Positions 7,860-17,864 of a stretch of 64,000 bases of DNA are shown here, in pieces. The notes below the pieces were generated by a model. That model was given only the letters and a program-made list of their open reading frames with translations, was not told the origin of the DNA and made no database searches. Within the stretch, counting starts at the first letter, position 1. Each line of letters starts with the position of its first letter. The stretch is from Desulfovibrio sp. Huiquan2017 (GTDB lineage Bacteria; Desulfobacterota; Desulfovibrionia; Desulfovibrionales; Desulfovibrionaceae). Position numbers and translations under genes: made by a program. The stretch is taken from NCBI RefSeq assembly GCF_017351175.1, contig NZ_JAFMPN010000020.1, positions 1-64,000 of the forward strand, written 5' to 3'.

Positions 7860-8156
7860 ATGGCAAAGACCTACGTGACGGCTGTGATCATGGCCCGGGA
7901 AGGGTGCGAGACGAGGCTGGAAGAGGAACTGCGCAAGGTGGTGGACGCGGTTCGCGCCGAGCCCGGCTGCCTGCGCTACGACCTGCACCGTTCGGGGTAT
8001 GGCAACGCCTTCCTCTTCTACGAAATATGGGAGAGCCCCGCGCATCTGGAGGCCCATGGCCGCACCCCGCACATGGCCGCCATGCACGAGGCTACCGCCG
8101 ACCTGACGGCCTGTCCGGCCGAGGTCAACCTCTGGGAAGCTGTCGATGCGGGATAA
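7860..8156 (+). CDS. antibiotic biosynthesis monooxygenase (ABM) domain protein
   Basis: 98 aa from ATG at 7860, with AAGGAG upstream; the frame is open further but the conserved domain begins here. It is a single ABM/YgiN-type ferredoxin-like domain: KTYVTAVIMAREGCETRLEEELRKVVDAVRAEPGCLRYDLHRS, then FLFYEIWES...HLEAHGRTPHMAAM, with the typical Pro-Gly-Cys turn and the E-x-W strand. The family comprises small dimeric quinol or flavin-related oxygenases and many members of unknown role. Stands alone. Confidence 0.85.
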   Translation: MAKTYVTAVIMAREGCETRLEEELRKVVDAVRAEPGCLRYDLHRSGYGNAFLFYEIWESPAHLEAHGRTPHMAAMHEATADLTACPAEVNLWEAVDAG

Positions 8157-8298
8157 GTCCGTCTTGTTTGGATAGAGTATGCCTATGCGATCTTGCTGAT
8201 GAATACTGTATAACAATTTATCGGCATTCCCCTATTGCTATAGGATTCCGGTATTGGTGGAAAAGTCCTGCATGAACCTCAAGGAGCTGGAGTACGGC

Positions 8299-9303
8299 AT
8301 GCGCACACTGAAATTCGCGGGCGTCTTGGCGGCCTTGGCCGTCGCGGTCTGCCTGGCGGCGGGCTCGGCCCGGGCCGAGGAGAAAAAACTGACCATGTAC
8401 GTGGCCTACGGCGGGCCCGAGATCATCGCCCAACAGTTCGAGGCGGCCACCGGGATCAAGGTGGAGTTTTTGACCATGTCGTCGGGCGAGGTGCTCACCC
8501 GGCTGCGGGCCGAGAAGGCCAACCCCGGCGCGGACGTCTGGTTCGGCGGCGGGTCCGACGCCTTCATTCAGGCCAAGAAGGAAGGGCTGACCGCGCCGTT
8601 CAAGGCCCCCAACGCGAGCCGGGTGGACAACGCCTTCAAGGACCCGGATGGCTACTGGACCGGCGTTTCTCTTGTGGTGGTCGGCTTTCTGGCCAACAAG
8701 GACCGGCTGGCGGGCAAGGGGCTCGCGGTGCCCGCGACCTGGGATGAACTGGCTTCACCCGACTATCGCGACGAGGTCTCGGCCTCCAATCTGAACACCT
8801 CGGGCACGGCCTACACCACGGTCTCGGGCATTCTCCAGATCAAGGGGGAAAAGGCCGGCTGGCCATTCCTGGACAAGCTCTACGCCAATATTCCCTTCCT
8901 GACCAAGAGCGGCTCGGCCCCGGGCAAGATGGCTCTTTCCGGCGAATTCGCCGTGGGCATCGCTCCGGATCCGCACATTTTGGCCAACAAGAACCCCGGC
9001 GCGCCGCTGGCCGTGATCTATCCGTCCGACGGCGTCTTGGCCTGGCCGTCGCCGGTGTCGATCATCGCGGGCGCCAAGCACCCGGAAAACGCCCGGAAGT
9101 TTGTGGACTGGTGCCTGAGCCCCGAGGGCCAGAAGGTCCTCATGCAGGCCTCGCCCCGTGTGCCGACCACGGATGTGGAGCCTCTGCCCGGCGTGCCCCG
9201 GCTGTCCGACCTCAATCTGGTGGCCTACGACATCCTCCATTGGGGTAACGAACGCGAACGGGTGGTCGCCGAGTTCAACAAGCGGTTTCCCAAATACCAA
9301 TAG
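8299..9303 (+). CDS. ABC transporter periplasmic binding protein, Fe(III)/AfuA-FbpA type
   Basis: 334 aa from ATG at 8299 (GGAG 6 bp upstream; earlier in-frame ATGs would put extra residues before the signal peptide). Signal peptide LKFAGVLAALAVAVCLAAGSARA, cleaved before Glu-Glu-Lys. The body is a class II binding protein: LTMYVAYGGPEIIAQQFEAATGIKV, then SSGEVLTRLRAEKANPGADVWFGGGSD, and FVDWCLSPEGQKVL near the end. This pattern fits the iron(III)/2-aminoethylphosphonate/thiamine-type cluster. First gene of a three-gene import operon with permease and ATPase. Substrate is predicted, not shown. Confidence 0.87.
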   Translation: MRTLKFAGVLAALAVAVCLAAGSARAEEKKLTMYVAYGGPEIIAQQFEAATGIKVEFLTMSSGEVLTRLRAEKANPGADVWFGGGSDAFIQAKKEGLTAPFKAPNASRVDNAFKDPDGYWTGVSLVVVGFLANKDRLAGKGLAVPATWDELASPDYRDEVSASNLNTSGTAYTTVSGILQIKGEKAGWPFLDKLYANIPFLTKSGSAPGKMALSGEFAVGIAPDPHILANKNPGAPLAVIYPSDGVLAWPSPVSIIAGAKHPENARKFVDWCLSPEGQKVLMQASPRVPTTDVEPLPGVPRLSDLNLVAYDILHWGNERERVVAEFNKRFPKYQ

Positions 9304-9372
9304 CCCGGCATGACGGGCCTTCGGCGATCCGCCGGGGGCCCGTCTTCGCCGTTGTGGAGGGTTGACCCGGGC

Positions 9373-11043
9373 ATGCCCGCGCTGAGCGCCGTTTTTCCCC
9401 GCAACAGGGGATACCTGATCTCCTGCGCGGTCTTTGCCGCGCTCCTTCTGCTGGTGGGCTATCCTGCCTTGGCCGTGCTGGTCGAGAGCGTGCGCCCGGG
9501 CGGGGAGTGGGGGCTTTCCGCTTATGCCCGGCTGTGGACCGGCCCGCGCCTGGGGGCCCTCGTGGGATCGAGCTTGGGCGTGGCCCTGGCCGGGTCGCTG
9601 CTCGCCTCGCTCATGGGCGGGGCGCTGGCCGTGGTGGCGTCCAAGACCAACGCGCCGTTCAGGAAATTCATGGGGGCGACGGCATTGTTGCCCATCATCC
9701 TGCCCGGCTTCGTCACCTCCATCGCCTACATCTTTCTCTTTGGACGCAACGGGCTGGTCACGTATCGTTGGCTGCACATATCCTGGGACGTGTACAGTTG
9801 GAAGAGCGTGTTGGCGCTTCAGACCGTGGATCAGACCACCACGGCCTTTCTCTTGTCCCTGGCGGCCCTGCGCCATATCGACCCCACCCTGGAGGAAGCC
9901 GCCGCCAACCTGGGGGCAGGGCCGTGGCGCGTGCTGCGGACCATCACCCTCGCCCTGGCCTCGCCGCTGGGCGCGGCCGCCTTCCTGCTCAACTTCATGC
10001 ACTCCATGTCCGATTTCGGCACCCCGCTGGTGGTCGGCGGTCCCTTCGACACCCTGGCCTCGGCTTCCTATACCCAGCTTATCGGGCGCTACGACGCGGC
10101 CTCGGCCTCGGCCTTGAACGTGATTTTGCTGGGATTCTGCCTGCTGGCCTACTCGGGCTACGGCGCGCTCGAATCGCGTTTCGGCCGTGATCGGGTCATG
10201 GACCAGTCCCGGCCTGTGGTCAAACTCGATCTGGGCTGGCCGGGCTGGGCGGTCTGGTTCGTCTGCCTGCTCTTTTCCCTGTTCATGCTGGCCCTGCTCG
10301 GGGCTGTGCTTTTGGCCGCCTTCACCCGCAATGCCGGGAGCGGCTTCGCGCCCACCCTCATGTATTTCGAGACCGTGTTCACGCGCGGCTTCACCAGCGC
10401 CCGGAACACCCTGGTCTTTTCCCTGGCCGTGGGGGCGCTGTCCGCCCTGGGCGGGCAGGTGCTCGCCTACCTGATAAAAAGGGTGCGCATTCCCGGTGCG
10501 CGCACGCTGGACGTCCTGGCCACCCTGCCTTTCGCCGTGCCCGGCACCTTCATCGGCGTGGGCTACGCCCTGGCCTTCAACCGGCCGCCGTTCATCCTGA
10601 CCGGCACCTGGGCCATCGTGGTCCTCAACCTGGTGGTTCGCAAGCTGCCCATGGGGCTGCGCGCCGGGGCCTCGGTCCTGGCCCGCCAGGACCGCGCCCA
10701 GGAGGAGGCCTCCCTCTGCCTGGGGGCGTCACGCACGCGGACCTTTCTCCGGGTGGTCCTGCCTTCGGTGCGCGGGGCCATGCTGGCGGGCGGCCTGTAC
10801 GCCTTCGTCACCTCGGTCCAGGCCTTGGGGTCCATCATCTTCATCATCACTCCGGGCACGCGGCTGTTGTCCGTGGACGTGTTCGAAGCCGTGGTCCGGG
10901 GCGAAGTGGGACAAGCGGCCGCCTTTTCCACCATCATGCTGGCCATGGCGGGCGCGGGTGCGGCGCTCATCGTCCTGGCCTCAACCCGAAACAGGAAACG
11001 CCATGCGCTTGACGACCGACTCCCGTTCCCCGGCCGGGGCTGA
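9373..11043 (+). CDS. ABC transporter permease, two fused transmembrane halves (FbpB/AfuB type)
   Basis: 556 aa from ATG at 9373; GGAGG lies upstream although about 12 bp away, and an alternative ATG at 9310 has no site. Two similar membrane halves, each with a binding-protein-dependent transport EAA loop: EEAAANLGAGPWRVLRTITLALAS in the first and EEASLCLGASRTRTFLRVVLPSVR in the second. The fused arrangement is usual for iron(III)-type importers. It overlaps the ATPase gene by 41 bp. Confidence 0.88.
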   Translation: MPALSAVFPRNRGYLISCAVFAALLLLVGYPALAVLVESVRPGGEWGLSAYARLWTGPRLGALVGSSLGVALAGSLLASLMGGALAVVASKTNAPFRKFMGATALLPIILPGFVTSIAYIFLFGRNGLVTYRWLHISWDVYSWKSVLALQTVDQTTTAFLLSLAALRHIDPTLEEAAANLGAGPWRVLRTITLALASPLGAAAFLLNFMHSMSDFGTPLVVGGPFDTLASASYTQLIGRYDAASASALNVILLGFCLLAYSGYGALESRFGRDRVMDQSRPVVKLDLGWPGWAVWFVCLLFSLFMLALLGAVLLAAFTRNAGSGFAPTLMYFETVFTRGFTSARNTLVFSLAVGALSALGGQVLAYLIKRVRIPGARTLDVLATLPFAVPGTFIGVGYALAFNRPPFILTGTWAIVVLNLVVRKLPMGLRAGASVLARQDRAQEEASLCLGASRTRTFLRVVLPSVRGAMLAGGLYAFVTSVQALGSIIFIITPGTRLLSVDVFEAVVRGEVGQAAAFSTIMLAMAGAGAALIVLASTRNRKRHALDDRLPFPGRG

Positions 11044-12046
11044 CATTGAACTGGCCGGAGTGACCAAGGCCTATGCCGGGACCCCGGCGGTGGCCGACCT
11101 GACCGTGCGCCTCGCGTCCGGCGAACTGTGCTGCCTGCTTGGCCCGTCCGGGTGCGGCAAATCCACCGCTCTGCGCCTTATCGCCGGACTGGAGCGGCCG
11201 GACGGCGGGACCGTGCGCATCAACGGGCGCGACATGCGTGGTTTGCCTCCGCAAAAACGCAACATCGGCTTCGTTTTTCAGAGCTACGCCCTGTTCCCGC
11301 ACATGGATGTGTTCGACAATGTGGCCTACGGGCTGCGCAGCCGGGGCGGCATGGACGGGACGGCGGTCCGTGGGGCGGCCCTGGACGCCTTGTCCATGGT
11401 CCGCCTGGACGGCCATGCGGGTCGCCGGGTGCATGAGCTTTCAGGCGGGGAGCAGCAGCGGGTGGCCCTGGCCCGCGCCCTGGTCACCGGGCCGGGCGCG
11501 CTCCTGCTCGACGAGCCCTTTTCCAACCTGGACGCCCGGCTGCGCGAGGCCATGCGTTTTGAACTGGCCGAATTGCGGCGCAGGCTCGGCATCACCACGG
11601 TCTTCGTCACCCACGACAAGGAGGAGGCCTTCGCCCTGGCCGACCGCATCGTGCTCATGCGCGACGGGCGGCTGGAGCAGGAGGGCGCTCCCGAGGAGCT
11701 TTACCGGCACCCGGCCTCGGCTTTCGCCGCCAGATTCCTGGGCAGCGCCAACTGCTTTGTCGGGGACGGGGAAATCCGGCGTATGGAGCGGGTGTTCGGC
11801 CCTCTGGATAGGGACGCGAGCCGCTCCCTGGTGGTCCTGCGCCCGGAGCGGGTCCGACCGGAACCGGATGGGAACGGCCCTTTCGAGGTGGCCGAAGCCC
11901 TGTTCATGGGCTCCTACGTGCGCTATCTCCTGCGCTTTGCCGAGGACCCGGAGGTCCCGCTCGTGGAGGCCCATTGTCCGGCCTTCGAACCGCGCCTTAG
12001 ACCGGGTGCGCGGGGGGGCGTGCGCCTGCTTCCGGAAACGCCCTGA
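11003..12046 (+). CDS. ABC transporter ATP-binding protein, FbpC/PotA-like
   Basis: 347 aa from ATG at 11003 with AGGA upstream. Walker A GPSGCGKST, Q-loop FVFQSYALFPHM, signature LSGGEQQRVALARAL, Walker B LLLDEPFSNLD and switch His in VFVTHDKEEA are all present. A C-terminal TOBE-like regulatory region follows after about residue 240. It energises the import of the substrate bound by the 8299-9303 protein. Confidence 0.9.
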   Translation: MRLTTDSRSPAGADIELAGVTKAYAGTPAVADLTVRLASGELCCLLGPSGCGKSTALRLIAGLERPDGGTVRINGRDMRGLPPQKRNIGFVFQSYALFPHMDVFDNVAYGLRSRGGMDGTAVRGAALDALSMVRLDGHAGRRVHELSGGEQQRVALARALVTGPGALLLDEPFSNLDARLREAMRFELAELRRRLGITTVFVTHDKEEAFALADRIVLMRDGRLEQEGAPEELYRHPASAFAARFLGSANCFVGDGEIRRMERVFGPLDRDASRSLVVLRPERVRPEPDGNGPFEVAEALFMGSYVRYLLRFAEDPEVPLVEAHCPAFEPRLRPGARGGVRLLPETP

Positions 12047-12345
12047 TCCGGTCCGGGATAACGCCCGCCTTTGCAACGATTGGGTGACGGTCCGCGCCAT
12101 TGCTTCAGCCTCGGCGTTGATCACCTGTGAATTGGGGCTGTTGCCATGCAGCGGCCGGAACCAGTTCGACACACTCTCCTCACGGCCTGTCCCTTTCCCA
12201 AAACGAACCACATGTGCTATGGTTGCCGGTATCAGTATTGTTTCGCCCGTGGGATCGCGGACGGACGCCGACGTGGTCCGCAACCGGATCGACAGGCAAT
12301 ACAACCCGGCCCGCATGGCAGGCGTTTCAAGCGGAGGACAAGAAG

Positions 12346-14862
12346 ATGGGCACACAGAATACGAACACGAACGAACCGGACTATCAACGCCCCGAAGAGG
12401 TTTTCGAGGCCCTGCATAGCGGCCCGCAGGGGCTGGACGCCGCCGAGGCCGCCAGGCGACTGGCGAAATTCGGCCCCAATGCCCTGGAGGAGCACAGGGT
12501 CAGCCCCCTGATGCAATTCCTCGGCTATTTCTGGGGACCCATTCCCTGGATGATCGAGGTGGCCGCCATCCTCTCTCTGGCCGTGCGCCATTGGGCGGAT
12601 TTTGTCATTATTCTGGCCCTGCTGGTCTTCAACGCGGTGGTCGGTTTCTGGCAGGAGTATCAGGCGGGCAACGCCGTGGACGCCCTCAGGAGCAAGCTGG
12701 CCCTCAAGGGGCGGGTGCTGCGCGATGGCGAATGGCGGAGCGTGGATGCCCGCGATCTCGTGCCCGGCGACGTCATCCGCCTGCGCATGGGCGACATCAT
12801 CCCGGCCGACTGCCGTTTGGTGGACGGCGATTTTCTCAGCGTGGACCAGTCCGCCCTGACCGGCGAGTCCCTGCCCGTGCAAAAGGGCGTGGGCAACCTG
12901 GCCTATTCCGGGGCCGTGGCCCGGCAAGGCGAGATGGAGGCCGTTGTCACGGCCACGGGCGGGGAGACCTTTTTCGGCAAGACCGCCCGGCTGGTGTCCG
13001 ACGCCAAGGCGGTCTCGCATTTCCAGAAAGCGGTCATCCGCATCGGCGACTACCTGATCTTTCTCAGCCTGGCCCTGGTGGCCGTGCTCATCGTGGTTCA
13101 GCTCTTTCGGGGTACCCCGTTTCTCGAACTGGTCCAGTTCGCCCTGATCCTGACCGTGGCCTCCATCCCGGTGGCCATGCCCGCCGTGCTCTCCGTGACC
13201 ATGGCTGTGGGCGCCCTGGCCCTGTCCAGGGACAAGGCCATCGTCTCCCGCCTGGAGTCCATCGAGGAGATGGCGGGCATGGATATCCTCTGTTCGGACA
13301 AGACCGGGACCCTGACCCAGAACAAGCTCAAGCTCGGCGAGCCCGTGGTCTTCGCGGCCGAGGACAAGGCCGATCTCATCCTGGCCGGAAGCCTGGCGTC
13401 CAAGGCCGAGAACGAGGACGCCATCGACATCGCGGTCATGGACGGGCTCGGGGACAAGGCCGTCCTGTCCGGCTATGTCCAGGATAAGTTCGTGCCCTTC
13501 GACCCGGTGGGCAAGCGTACCGAAGCCGAGATCAAGGGGCCGGACGGCAGAGAATTCAAGGTCAGCAAGGGCGCGCTCCAGGTCATCCTGGATCTGTCCT
13601 GGGTGGACGACGCCATCCGTTCCCGGGCCGAGGAAGCCTCCGAGGAATTTGCGGCCAAGGGGTACCGGACCATTGGCGTGGCCCGCAGCGACGAGGACGG
13701 GCAGTGGCGCTTTTTGGGCATCCTGCCGTTGTTCGATCCGCCGCGCGAGGATTCGCGGGAGACCATCGAACAAGCCGGGAAACACGGCATCGAGGTCAAG
13801 ATGGTCACCGGCGACAATCTGGCCATCGCCAGGGAGATTTCGGGCCAGTTGAACCTGGGCAAGAATATCTCCGTGGCCGGGCAGTGGCTCAAAGCCGACG
13901 GGAATGCGGACGGCGCGGACAAGAATGCCGCCGCGGAAGTGGAGAAGGCCGACGGTTTCGCCCAGGTCTTCCCGGAGCACAAGTACAACATCGTCAAGCT
14001 GCTGCAGTCGCACGATCACATCGTGGGCATGACCGGCGACGGGGTCAACGACGCGCCCGCCCTGAAGCAGGCCGACATGGGCATCGCCGTGAGCGGCGCC
14101 ACGGACGCCGCGCGCATGGCCGCCGACCTGGTTCTGACCGCGCCGGGTATCTCGGTGATCATTCACGCGGTGGAGGAGGCCCGGCGTATCTTCGAGCGCA
14201 TGGACAGCTACGCCATCTATCGCATCACCGAGACTATCCGCATCATGATCTTCGTGGTCCTGGCCATGATCGCCTTCAATTTCTACCCCATCACGGCCAT
14301 CATGATCATCTTGCTGGCCTTTTTGAACGACGTGCCGATCATCACCATCGCCTACGACCGCACCTGGCTCGATCCCAATCCGGTCCGCTGGGACATGCAC
14401 CGGGTCCTGTCCGTCTCGCTGGCCATGGGTCTGACCGGGGTCTTCGGCAGCTTCCTGATGCTCTACCTCGGACTGAGTTGGCTGCACCTGTCCATCGCCG
14501 AGGTTCAGACCTACATCTTCCTGAAGATGGCCGTATCCGGTCACCTGACCCTGTTCGTCTCGCGCAGCCGAGGGCACTTCTGGAAGCCGCCGTATCCCGC
14601 GCCGGTGATGGTCTGGTCCGCCGTGGGCACCAAGCTTTTGGGGACCTTCCTGGCCGCCTGGGGCTTCGGCCTCATCGCCCCCATCGGTTGGGGAGCCATC
14701 GGCCTGGTTTGGGCCTATTCCCTGGTCTGGGCTTTCCTGACCGACTACGTCAAGGTGTTCATCTACCGCCACACGGGCGAGGGTTCGGCGCGAAACCGGA
14801 CCTTCCTCTGCCGGGTGCGCGAGTCCCTGCATCCGGGGTCGTGCCGGGGCGGCGTCCGCTGA
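12346..14862 (+). CDS. P-type H+-transporting ATPase (P3A, plasma-membrane type)
   Basis: 838 aa from ATG at 12346, chosen for GGAGG eight bases upstream. Domains in order: cation-ATPase N-terminal domain (about 10-75), membrane hairpin, actuator loop with LTGES, the phosphorylation motif DKTGTLTQNK, nucleotide-binding KGALQVIL, MVTGDN, and the hinge GMTGDGVNDAPALKQADMGIAVSGATDAA, then six C-terminal membrane helices. The PFDPVGKRTEA block and the ILLAFLNDVPIITIAYD segment in the membrane part match proton P3A pumps rather than Ca, Cu or K pumps. Monocistronic; likely proton extrusion for pH homeostasis. Confidence 0.9.
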   Translation: MGTQNTNTNEPDYQRPEEVFEALHSGPQGLDAAEAARRLAKFGPNALEEHRVSPLMQFLGYFWGPIPWMIEVAAILSLAVRHWADFVIILALLVFNAVVGFWQEYQAGNAVDALRSKLALKGRVLRDGEWRSVDARDLVPGDVIRLRMGDIIPADCRLVDGDFLSVDQSALTGESLPVQKGVGNLAYSGAVARQGEMEAVVTATGGETFFGKTARLVSDAKAVSHFQKAVIRIGDYLIFLSLALVAVLIVVQLFRGTPFLELVQFALILTVASIPVAMPAVLSVTMAVGALALSRDKAIVSRLESIEEMAGMDILCSDKTGTLTQNKLKLGEPVVFAAEDKADLILAGSLASKAENEDAIDIAVMDGLGDKAVLSGYVQDKFVPFDPVGKRTEAEIKGPDGREFKVSKGALQVILDLSWVDDAIRSRAEEASEEFAAKGYRTIGVARSDEDGQWRFLGILPLFDPPREDSRETIEQAGKHGIEVKMVTGDNLAIAREISGQLNLGKNISVAGQWLKADGNADGADKNAAAEVEKADGFAQVFPEHKYNIVKLLQSHDHIVGMTGDGVNDAPALKQADMGIAVSGATDAARMAADLVLTAPGISVIIHAVEEARRIFERMDSYAIYRITETIRIMIFVVLAMIAFNFYPITAIMIILLAFLNDVPIITIAYDRTWLDPNPVRWDMHRVLSVSLAMGLTGVFGSFLMLYLGLSWLHLSIAEVQTYIFLKMAVSGHLTLFVSRSRGHFWKPPYPAPVMVWSAVGTKLLGTFLAAWGFGLIAPIGWGAIGLVWAYSLVWAFLTDYVKVFIYRHTGEGSARNRTFLCRVRESLHPGSCRGGVR

Positions 14863-15070
14863 GCCGCGACGAATCAAAGTGAGCATCGCTGGCGGGCGGC
14901 GGTTGGACTATGGACATGGTGCGGATGTACTGCACGCCCGCGGTGTGCCGGGGCGGATGATGTGGATGTGCCGGAGAATTCAAGGGGGAAGCAACGCGCC
15001 GCGACAGGTTAAGGCGGCGTCTATCTCCGCATTCCGTGGAGCGCGTTGTTCAATGCGCGAGAGGATGGAA

Positions 15071-15099
15071 GGGGCCCGCAGGATGCGCCTGCGGGCCCC
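15071..15099. terminator. GC-rich hairpin between convergent genes
   Basis: A 12-bp perfect stem GGGGCCCGCAGG / CCTGCGGGCCCC with a 5-nt loop, followed by TTCGCTTTATT on the plus strand. It sits between the rightward H+-ATPase and the leftward hydrolase and probably ends both. Confidence 0.65.
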
Positions 15100-15125
15100 T
15101 TCGCTTTATTGGCGTTGGAAGTGGG

Positions 15126-16232
15126 TTACTTGGCCTGGCCGCTGACGTCTTCGTAAGGACCGAAGCCGCGATCCAAGGGAATGGTGAGGTTCTTGCCGCC
15201 GCCCAGGGACAGCTTGTTGAAATGGACGACCTTGTAGTTCTGGTTCTCATAGGTGCGCATGTACAGGGCCTTGCGCGCCAGATCGTAGACGGTGGTCCAT
15301 TGGGTGTAGTCGAATTCCGGCTTCCCATCGGCGCCTATGCCCCGGGAGATACCTTTGGAGATGGCGAAGCCGGCGATGAGGTTCATGCCCAGGGATACGG
15401 CCTCGTCGGCGTTGGCCGGCTGATTCACGGCGTTGACCAGATAGGCCGCGCGGACGAAGCGGGACGGCGGAGTGAAGTCGCCGGGGAGCCCGAGCATGCC
15501 CGTTCCCTCTCCCAGAGGGCTCAGCGAATAATCGCCGAGCTTGGTGGAAGCCACGTTGTCCGGGTGCAAGTTGATGAACTGGCGCAGATGCGTCAGATGC
15601 CAGTCGAAGGAGGGCGAGTTGGTGAGGACGCCCACCGGGTTGTCCTGGATGGTTACCTTGCCGTTGATGGACTCGATGACGACGCCTTTGCCTGTGGCGT
15701 CCATGACGTACCAATGGGCCAGGGGGGTCGTGTGAAGAGCCGCGACTTCCACGCCTGCGACCGCGATCTTGGGCAGGGCGGCCTTGACCTCGTCCACGGT
15801 GGAGAAATTCGTCAACAGCCATGCCACCATGTACGTTTGGGCCACGGTATGGGGATATTCAGCGGCCTTCACGTCGGGGAAACGGGTCTCTCCCGTGACC
15901 ATCCAGAATCCGCCCGCATACAGGCCCTGTTCGTTCATGCCCTCGATGGGGAGCGGCATATTCCAGGCGGTAGGGCCGACAAAGCCGTATTTGGCGGTCC
16001 AGCGCAAGCCTTTGTTTTGGCCGGGGGCGTCCGAAACCCACTTCATTCCATGCGGGGAAACTATCAGCGATGACTGGATGTCGCTGCCGAACTCCATGGA
16101 GCGGGTCCAAATTACGGAACCGTCCTCGGCGATCACGCGCATGCCCGTGCAGGCGGACGCCAAAGCCGGAAGGGCGAACAGCCCTGCGGTGAAGAAAAGG
16201 AAAAGATAAAGAAGTTTACTGTGAAAGGACAT
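15126..16232 (-). CDS. secreted choloylglycine hydrolase / penicillin V acylase family Ntn hydrolase
   Basis: 368 aa. A signal peptide (LLYLFLFFTAGLFALPALASA) ends just before Cys28, which becomes the N-terminal nucleophile after cleavage, as required for this linear amide hydrolase family. The following block (CTGMRVIAEDGSVIWTRSMEF) carries the usual Arg; the family Asp of the RTMDF-type segment is Glu here. The TNSPSFDWH motif with the conserved Asn is intact. Likely periplasmic; natural substrate could be an acylated amide such as an N-acyl homoserine lactone, bile salt or penicillin-like compound. Stands alone on the minus strand, divergent from the RND pump operon. Confidence 0.85.
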   Translation of the reverse strand: MSFHSKLLYLFLFFTAGLFALPALASACTGMRVIAEDGSVIWTRSMEFGSDIQSSLIVSPHGMKWVSDAPGQNKGLRWTAKYGFVGPTAWNMPLPIEGMNEQGLYAGGFWMVTGETRFPDVKAAEYPHTVAQTYMVAWLLTNFSTVDEVKAALPKIAVAGVEVAALHTTPLAHWYVMDATGKGVVIESINGKVTIQDNPVGVLTNSPSFDWHLTHLRQFINLHPDNVASTKLGDYSLSPLGEGTGMLGLPGDFTPPSRFVRAAYLVNAVNQPANADEAVSLGMNLIAGFAISKGISRGIGADGKPEFDYTQWTTVYDLARKALYMRTYENQNYKVVHFNKLSLGGGKNLTIPLDRGFGPYEDVSGQAK

Positions 16233-16557
16233 TGGTGACCTCCGGTAGTGTGTTGCGTGCTGGTGTGGTCATAATTCTACTTGTTAGCTATTCTACTCGC
16301 AGGGGGGAGTCTGTCAACGGGAGTGTCCTTTAGAGGACGCTCCAATCAACTGTTCGATTCGTCAAGCCCCCCGGTCGTGGACACAGCGAGCACGCCGCCA
16401 AAACTCATTCGGACGATGCGCCAAGGAAGCATGGCGGCAAGTGATGAATCGGGAATGCCCGGATTTCGGCTTTGCTTAAAAATATTTAATGAATCAAAAG
16501 TGTTGTCAATACACATGCCGTTCCATCCTGTCGTGCCGTCGAAATGGATACCAATCG

Positions 16558-16590
16558 TTAACCGCTTCTTAACCTCCCGTGCTGTTATAG
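16558..16590 (+). promoter_or_regulatory. candidate response-regulator box and promoter of the RND operon
   Basis: TTAACC occurs twice (16558-16563 and 16569-16574) with an 11-bp period, the usual helical spacing for OmpR-family dimers, just upstream of a -10-like TTATAG (16585-16590). The OmpR-type regulator is encoded at the end of the same gene run. An imperfect hairpin is also present at 16319-16341. Inferred only. Confidence 0.4.
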
Positions 16591-16669
16591 GTGTCCATTG
16601 AGAACACCGCCAAGGATCCACCGGTCTTTCGCGCCGCATAATCAAACAATTTAGGGAGAAGACAAAACG

Positions 16670-17824
16670 ATGCGCATCAAGACCTCTTGGTTGTCGCTGA
16701 TTTTGGCCTTGACCGCCCTGTTCGCCTTTTCCGGGTGCAACAACGATGAACAGGTCCAGGCCCATACGGCACAGCCGCATATGCCCAAGGTTGATATCCT
16801 CACTGTGAAGGCTACTCCGTTCAATAAAATAATGCAGCTGCCCGGCCGCATATCCGCAGTCAGAAATGCCGAGGTCAGAGCCCGCGTGGCCGGCATCCTG
16901 ATCAGCCGAGACTTCGAGGAAGGCAGCTTCGTCAAGAAGGGGCAGGTCCTCTTCCACATAGATCCGGCCTCGTTCCTGGCGAACCAGGCCCAGGCCAAAG
17001 CCGATCTGGCCAAGGCGGAAGCCAATCTGGCCGACTACGAGGCCACCTTGAACCGCTACGCCCCCTTGCTCACAGCCAAGGTCATCAGCCAGCAGGACTA
17101 TGATACCGCCGCCGCCAACTACAAGGTCGCCAAGGCGGAAAAGGAAGCCGCCGAGGCGGCAGTCAGGACCTCCAGCCTGGACCTGAGCTACGCCACCGTG
17201 GAAGCGCCTATCTCCGGGAAAATCGGCGCCGCCTTTGTCACGGAAGGTGCCCTGGTCGGCAAGAACGAGGCCACCGCCCTGGCCAAGATTCAACAGCTCG
17301 ATCCCATTTACGCCGACATCAACCAGCCCGTGGCCCAGTATCTCCAGGTCCGGGCGGCCATGAATGCGAACAAGGGCGCAGGCAAGGAGCCCGAGGTTTC
17401 GGTGCTCATCGACAACGTGGACTACACCGAAAAGGGCCGTCTGCTTTTCTCGGACGTGTCCGTGGATGAAAAGACCGGTCAGGTCTCCCTGCGGTGCGAA
17501 TTCCCCAACAGTGACGGCATGCTTTTACCCGGATTGTTCGTCCGCATACAGATCAAGCTGCCTGAGGATGGAACGACCATCTATATTCCCCAGCGCGCGG
17601 TATCCATGTCCCAGGTCGGCGGTTCCACCGTCTTCGTGCTGGATGAGAAGAATACGGTCCAGTTGCGCTCGATCAAGACCGGCGAAATGCGGGGCGACCT
17701 CTGGCAGATCCTCGACGGCCTGGAGCCGGGCGAACGCGTGATCGTCAACGGGGCCAATAAGGTCAAACCGGGCATGACTCTTGATCCGGGCCAGGGCGCT
17801 GCGGACAAGGTCGCCGCGCAGTAG
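16670..17824 (+). CDS. RND efflux periplasmic adaptor, lipoprotein (AcrA/MexA-like)
   Basis: 384 aa. Lipoprotein signal with lipobox FSGC (Cys near residue 23). Barrel-sandwich/lipoyl half-motifs flank a long alpha-helical hairpin (AKADLAKAEANLADYEATLNRY, then DTAAANYKVAKAEKEAAEAAV); LSYATVEAPISGKIG and a beta-barrel domain follow. TTTAGGGAG provides the ribosome binding site. First gene of adaptor-permease-regulator-kinase. No outer-membrane factor (TolC/OprM) is encoded beside it, so a shared one must be used. Confidence 0.93.
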   Translation: MRIKTSWLSLILALTALFAFSGCNNDEQVQAHTAQPHMPKVDILTVKATPFNKIMQLPGRISAVRNAEVRARVAGILISRDFEEGSFVKKGQVLFHIDPASFLANQAQAKADLAKAEANLADYEATLNRYAPLLTAKVISQQDYDTAAANYKVAKAEKEAAEAAVRTSSLDLSYATVEAPISGKIGAAFVTEGALVGKNEATALAKIQQLDPIYADINQPVAQYLQVRAAMNANKGAGKEPEVSVLIDNVDYTEKGRLLFSDVSVDEKTGQVSLRCEFPNSDGMLLPGLFVRIQIKLPEDGTTIYIPQRAVSMSQVGGSTVFVLDEKNTVQLRSIKTGEMRGDLWQILDGLEPGERVIVNGANKVKPGMTLDPGQGAADKVAAQ

Positions 17825-17864
17825 ACGGCTCGTTTCCGCCCCTAACACCAATCAGGTATCATAC

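Noticed and set aside
12232-14886. Open frame of nearly 900 codons on the minus strand opposite the H+-ATPase
   Set aside because: Same shadow effect; the plus strand carries all P-type ATPase motifs.
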